Origin: Mucor racemosus
Taxonomy: Eukaryota > Mucoromycota > Mucoromycetes > Mucorales > Mucoraceae
NCBI GenBank assembly: GCA_027405735.1
Contig: JAPEHQ010000005.1
Span: 1,798,001 to 1,862,000 of the forward strand
Length of the DNA stretch: 64,000 nucleotides
Direction: 5' to 3'
The notes under the pieces were generated by a model that saw only the letters and a program-made list of their open reading frames with translations, was not told the origin of the DNA and searched no databases. Position 1 is the first letter of the stretch. Every line of letters begins with the position of its first letter. This document shows, piece by piece, positions 59,023-64,000 of the stretch. Both the position numbers and the translations under genes were made by a program.

Positions 59023-62000
59023 TTAAAATTCATTCAATGGTACAGCAGCAGGACTTAATTCCACGCTGCTCTTAAAGTCAATTACATTTGTAATGATCTT
59101 ATTGCCAGCAGGGATTTGAGTATGATCTCTTTCAGTATTGCCATTTGCAGTTGAAGTAGACGAAGAAGTCTCAGGAACTTCACCGTTAACCATGGATAAT
59201 CTACGTTGTGTTTTTTGATTGTCAACAGTAACATAAGAACCATCTGTAGTATCAGTTTCGCGCATGGCAATCATTAATTTGGCCATCAAAGATTCAATGA
59301 CAGATTCTTCGGCCTTGCTTTCATCAGATAGCAAATTACGTAAATTAGCTTCAATGCTGGCTTCTCCAGCGTCTCCCTTCTCAACAGCAGATCTAACATC
59401 ATCAATACTAAGACGAGTAACACCTTGAGATACCAGACATGTATGCAATGATTCAATATTGACCTTAAACTTCTTCTTGGGAGGAGGAGTCTTTTGTGAT
59501 TGAATATGTACAGACAATTTGCGAACAGCGGGAGATTGAGGATCAATATATTCAGTCATGAAAGCTAACAAATCGTCCTTTTCGACCAAACGTAATTCCT
59601 TAATGTCGGTATCAACTTGATTGAACTCATAGTAACCTGAATGAATATGAGTCCAGTATTTACCACCTTCTTGTCCAAGATTTTTATCTTTTTCTAATTT
59701 CTTGGAAATCAAAGATTGTACCTGAGCCTTGTACTCCTCAGGTGTCATTTTTTCTAAAATGGTTCTAAGCTTAGCCAAAAATTCTTCAATACGGTTTTCA
59801 AGGTAGATTGTATCACGTTCACTCTGTAAAATGAAACGTAATCCCATAGAACCAGTTTGTTTACGAACACCACTAAATACCAAATAACCTAATTGTTCCT
59901 TGGTACGCAGTTGATCAAAGCAAGGTTCCTGAGCAATTTGTGCCAATAGACTTAACTTGGCTCTCAATGCAGTTTGTGTTACATTGCCGACCTGAATCAA
60001 ATATTCGATACCTGAATTGACATTGTTAGGGTCTTCAACATCACGACGATAAACCCATTTGGAACCCTTGGGTAGGACTAAACTATGATGGCCATTCAAT
60101 TGACTGGGCAATAGTTCCTTAGGGTTGAGGGTTTTAAGAGTATTCTTCAACATCTCTGTAGCATCTTCCTTGAGTAAATTACCATGAACAAGAGCTTCTA
60201 CATGTAATTGAGACAAAACGGTAGGATAAAAGGATTGAATATCTTCAGCGGTAATGTGATCCAATTCGGCTAATTTCTCTGCGTTGGTCCACATTTTATC
60301 TTGTGTCAAGTATGAAAGATAGTAGAGTGCATGTTGATAAGGAGGTTCCAATGAAAAATTCTTGTATGATCGACGTAATTGATCTTTAAGTAACTTGAAA
60401 CGTTCGGGATCCACTTGGAAATCTCTCATCTTTTGAATGACCTTTTCCAACAAAACAGGAAGTTTGTCATTGTAGCCACCCATGGCAAGTAACATACCTT
60501 CTAATTGGTTTTCAATATTATAACAAAGACCAGCTACTTCAGCATCATAAGCATATTCATTAAGAGAATCCTTGAGTAAATCAGTATATAAGCGAGTCTT
60601 TACACAATTAGTGGGAGTAGCATAAGCTAAAGGAGATCTGAATAAGATCCAAACATTGGCTCTAGGAACCCAGAAAGTATCATCTTTCTTGTGCCACAAA
60701 CGAAGCATTGATGTGTTTTCGATTAATTCAGGTCTTTTAGTAGGTGTTTCAACTGGTTTCTTGTATGTTTCGAAATTGGTTGGGATAAATGCGTTGGCAT
60801 CTGGTAAAGCTAATGCTTCATCTTCTTGTAAATTCTTTAAAGACTATATGAGAAAGTTAATCATGTATTCTTACGTATTAAAAATATCCAATATATTACC
60901 TTGACCAAACTCTCATCAAAATCAACAACATTATATTCAGTTCCATACCAAGTTTCTTTTTGAGTATATTCAATACCATTTGGAGGTGTTTGACTAGCCA
61001 GCATGATACGGAAATTATCAGGACGAATCCAATCCAAATTATCTTTAATGAGTTGAGCATCATAATCGCGAATCAAACTAGGACCACTCAAAATATAAGC
61101 ATCAGGATATCCATGTTGCATTAATCCAGCTAAGCGAGAAGTATATTGAGAGGGAGGATACTTTTCCTTGAATCTAAAAGCAAGAGAAGCAAGAGATTGA
61201 ACTTCTTCAAAGATACGAGATTGTACACCATCTTTCTTTAAGAGATTAATGTATTTAAAGATGGTGAGAATGACATCTTGATAGTGGGCTAAATGGAGAA
61301 TGTGTGAGTAATAAATGCGATTTAAACTGACACGTGTGTAATACATATATAAATTATTTTATAATACATACCTAAACCTTGTTCTGTAAGGTCCACGCTG
61401 ATACGCATGAATTCGAACCCAATACCACCATGAATTGTACCTACTTGAAGGTAATTTGCCCATCCGTTCTTTTTAAGCAATGATAAAATCGAACCACGAC
61501 CTTCATGGCCGATTAAATGTGAAAGATATCTACCAGGCTTTTAAAGAATTTAATATATTGTGTATACAATCATACATTCACTACTTACTTGAACAGCATA
61601 TAATGGCCTTTGATCAGGAAAGGGAAAAGTCATTTCCAAGGAACGTACATCTTTGACAGGCTTGACAAATATTTGTTTCTATAAAGAACAAAAAATTTAA
61701 AGTTAAGCACTAAAACTAGTGTTATTTGTATGTACTTACCATGAGTTCGTTTTTAGTCAATGGATGACCAGGGAAACTAGGTGGTTCAATTCCCTTATTA
61801 CGAACATTCTTGAATTTATCAACAGCCCATTCAGTCAATTCATCAAGAGATTCTCTTCCAAGTATACACAATTTCATGATATTTGCAGAATAGTAATTAT
61901 CATGAAATTTCAATAATTCATCACGAATATCTTGTCCATTCTTTTTAGGGTTTTCGTACAGAGTTTCCAAATTACCAGTACCAAAATGACAATAAGGATG

Positions 62001-62681
62001 GTTTGGATTACTGAGTGATTTTTCCAATTGAAACATACGCCAGCTATCCTGTTGTCTGTTCTTTTTATGCTCTGAATCTACTGCTTTTAATTCTCTTTCA
62101 GTACAGCTATCTGAAAATAAAGGGCTGATAAAAAATTGAGCGAATCTATCCAAAGCACCTTCTAAATGTTCTTGACCAACTTCAAAATAATAATTTGTGT
62201 CCTCGACTCCAGTGAAAGCATTAGAGAAACCAGAATGCTCAGATAGATATTGATTATAGTCATTTTCTTTGGGATACTTTTCTGTACCCATAAATAAGAG
62301 ATGCTCGCAGAAATGAGCCAAACCTTGAAGGTCGACTGGATCACTAATGTGTCCAACGTGAACATCCAATGCTGCACTAGATTTATCTGTATCTTTATCA
62401 TGAACTAGCAATACTTGGAGATCATTTGAAGCCAATTTTATAAGACGATAATCACGATCATCATTATCCGACTTTTCCAACTTTTGAGTATAAGTCCAGT
62501 AATTACCATGGGATCCAAGTTCCCAATCAGAAGTTGCTTTTGTTGTCATCAAAGTTCGAAATAAGGTAGGTTTTGTATACAAACTATAATAAATCATTAG
62601 CATTCAATTGTATTTACATTGGAAAAAAAAAAAGCCTTACGTTTTATGTTTAAAAGTAAAAGAAGCAAAGAGCTTTATCAT
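59023..62681 (-). CDS. STE23: Insulin-degrading-enzyme-like zinc metalloprotease (M16, Ste23 type)
   Basis: Large M16A peptidase; in yeast it processes a-factor and degrades peptides. Exons: 62681-62641, 62583-61740, 61678-61589, 61537-61372, 61288-60900, 60843-59023; 1116 residues (family about 1020). Inverted zinc site HFCEH at residues 104-108 with the downstream Glu of [14 protein letters not shown]. Other family marks: [60 protein letters not shown]. The small first exon ([13 protein letters not shown]) adds a basic, Ser/Phe-rich leader resembling a mitochondrial presequence. A second in-frame Met at residue 26 ([11 protein letters not shown]) would give the cytosolic form. A Ser/Thr-rich tail of about 90 residues extends beyond the family end. 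Confidence 0.92.
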
Positions 62682-63191
62682 ATATAAAACTCTTTTTTTA
62701 TAGGAAAAAAAAAAAGTATACACGCAACACACTCTAAATCTATCTCATTCCTCAATCTCTCACTATATCTCTACTCACGTACAAGCAACTTTAAAGCCCA
62801 AAAATGCCCTAAAACAAAGTACAGTCCGTGTGATTTACTTGATTTTGTTGGATAGCGCAACATGAAATGGAATAAAAGCTAATGGCGCGTGGTCCTATTG
62901 TCATATTACTACAGAGACGAAATACCATATCTTGACACGTCATGGACATATAACGGTGAATGTAGCAGAAATATATCAATACTTTGCCATTGCAAGGTGT
63001 TGATCAGGTCCAAAAAAAGATGTGGTGTATAGCATAAAGCCATTGTCATCGTACAAATATATCTGTATAGATTCACTCAATTTCTCTGGGCATTTTGTCG
63101 CTTCAGAGATGTTGAATAGCCGCATCTGTTACATTTTTATTTGTTGATAACTTTTTCCGTATCTCTTCTCTTTCTCCTTTTAATCCAAAAT
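62682..63191. promoter_or_regulatory. Divergent promoter, STE23 / YIPF-like
   Basis: 510 bp between divergent starts. On the minus strand TATAAAAAAAG lies only about 25 bp upstream of the STE23 first-exon ATG, so transcription may begin close to or past that ATG, favouring the internal start. A C/T-rich leader (CTTCTCTTTCTCC) precedes the YIPF start. Confidence 0.45.
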
Positions 63192-64000
63192 ATGTCTAAT
63201 AAATATAATGTCCTTGTGGACATGGAAGAGGCTGCTTATACACAGGTATCAAAAACTGTTAGTCAACATCCTACTTAGGAAATACTGACTGATTCTACGT
63301 AGCCTGCTACTATTGAAAGTGATGGTTTAGAATTCCAAGGTATGCTTCAAGACCTCCCTCATTAAATAAGTTTATACTAATAACATGTCATAGATTTTTC
63401 ATCCAGTCAAAACAAACCTTCTTGTAACATTCAATTTTTGCAGTAAACAAAATGCTAGACTAATATCTAAATTTCATAGTTAATAGTTCGTCTGCACCTC
63501 CACCTCCACCTCCAGCAGCAGCATCTTCAAATACAGGATTTTTTGATTCCCCTCAACAACAAAGAAGTAGTATTAGTGGAAAACCTATTTGGTCTGTTGA
63601 ATACTACGCACAATTCTTTGATGTAGATACTACACAAGTAATTGATAGATGTTTAAAATCCATGTATCCTGTGGGTGATTATGCAGCAGATACCCTTCAA
63701 AATCAACCTGACCTTTATGGTCCATTTTGGATTGCTACATCTGTTGTTTTCTCTGTGTTTGTTTGTTCATCACTTGCTGGTTCTCTAGCCGCTTATATCG
63801 CTGGAAAACAGCATGTTTATGATTTCACATTGTTAAGTTTTGCTGTGGTTGTAGTTTACATGTACGCATTCTTGTGTCCTGCTCTTGTTTGGGCTTCAAC
63901 CAAATATTTTGGATGTCAACCTAGTTTATTGGAAATTATTAATTACTATGGATATGGTTTAACAATATGGATTCCTGTTTCTGTAAGTTTATCGCTATTT
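63192..64000 (+). CDS. Yip1-domain protein, YIPF1/YIPF2-like (5' part)
   Basis: Golgi/endosomal multi-span protein that binds Rab GTPases. Exons seen: 63192-63245, 63303-63339, 63394-63423, 63480 to about 63982 or beyond; the window ends inside the gene. The N-terminal cytosolic region has a Pro run (APPPPPP at about 63495), then PIWSVEYYAQFFDVDTTQV and the family hallmark DLYGPFWI. At least three hydrophobic spans follow (VVFSVFVCSSLAGSLAAYIA; LLSFAVVVVYMYAFLCPALVW; GYGLTIWIPVSVSL). GTAAGT at 63983 could be a donor, although the frame stays open past it. Motif order matches YIPF1/2 rather than Yip1 itself. Confidence 0.85.

Noticed and set aside
1..64000. CRISPR arrays, bacterial operons, riboswitches, rRNA and tRNA genes
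   Set aside because: None seen. Intron-rich eukaryotic gene structure makes bacterial feature types inapplicable; the repeats found are transposon-like or tandem, not spacer-repeat arrays.

Overview
The window is nuclear DNA of a filamentous fungus, most likely an early-diverging lineage such as Mucoromycota (Mucorales). The evidence: very AT-rich DNA; genes split by many 50-75 nt GT...AG introns with CTAAC/CTAAT-like branch points; an alpha-aminoadipate-pathway homoaconitase (a fungal trait); a complex I subunit, which argues against Saccharomyces-type yeasts; a heterotrimeric G-protein gamma subunit with a CaaX end; and abundant LTR-like debris. The exact genus cannot be read from the sequence.

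Layout. Positions 1-15400 hold no recognisable intact gene. This is a nest of repeats: degenerate tandem repeats at 1-1850, then a very large, near-perfect inverted duplication (arms about 3053-6881 and 9195-13023, spacer 2.3 kb). Each arm carries solo-LTR-like elements and a broken fragment resembling the last WD40 repeats of a dynein intermediate chain. A third, older copy of the arm lies at 48630-51845. A separate 1.5-kb repeat family occurs four times (13078-14585 forward; 28627-30104, 30660-31985 and 46921-48422 reverse). All four copies keep the same small open frame.

Genes, left to right: NDUFB4-like complex I subunit (-), G-protein gamma (-), homoaconitase LYS4 (+), ERV46/ERGIC3 (-), a SET-MYND protein (-), VID30/GID1-type SPRY-LisH-CTLH protein (+), OPT transporter (+), a leucine-rich repeat protein (-), ribosomal protein uS9/RPS16 (+), 14-3-3 (+), tandem FIG4 and SAC1 phosphoinositide phosphatases (+,+), an AT-hook protein (+), malic enzyme (+), STE23/insulysin metalloprotease (-), and the 5' part of a YIPF1/2-like gene (+) cut by the window edge. 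Exon structures were derived by hand. In every multi-exon gene the splice phases close and the joined frame is open from start to stop.

The genes are mostly ordinary housekeeping functions with no operon-like logic. The nearest to functional clustering is FIG4 followed 160 bp later by SAC1: two Sac-domain lipid phosphatases in tandem on one strand. ERV46 and the YIPF protein both serve ER-Golgi traffic, but they are 42 kb apart. The most unusual content is in the repeats: the inverted duplication bounded by LTR ends, the captured dynein fragment, a MITE nested in an LTR, and a 62-nt homopolymer placed directly at the splice donor of the G-gamma intron.
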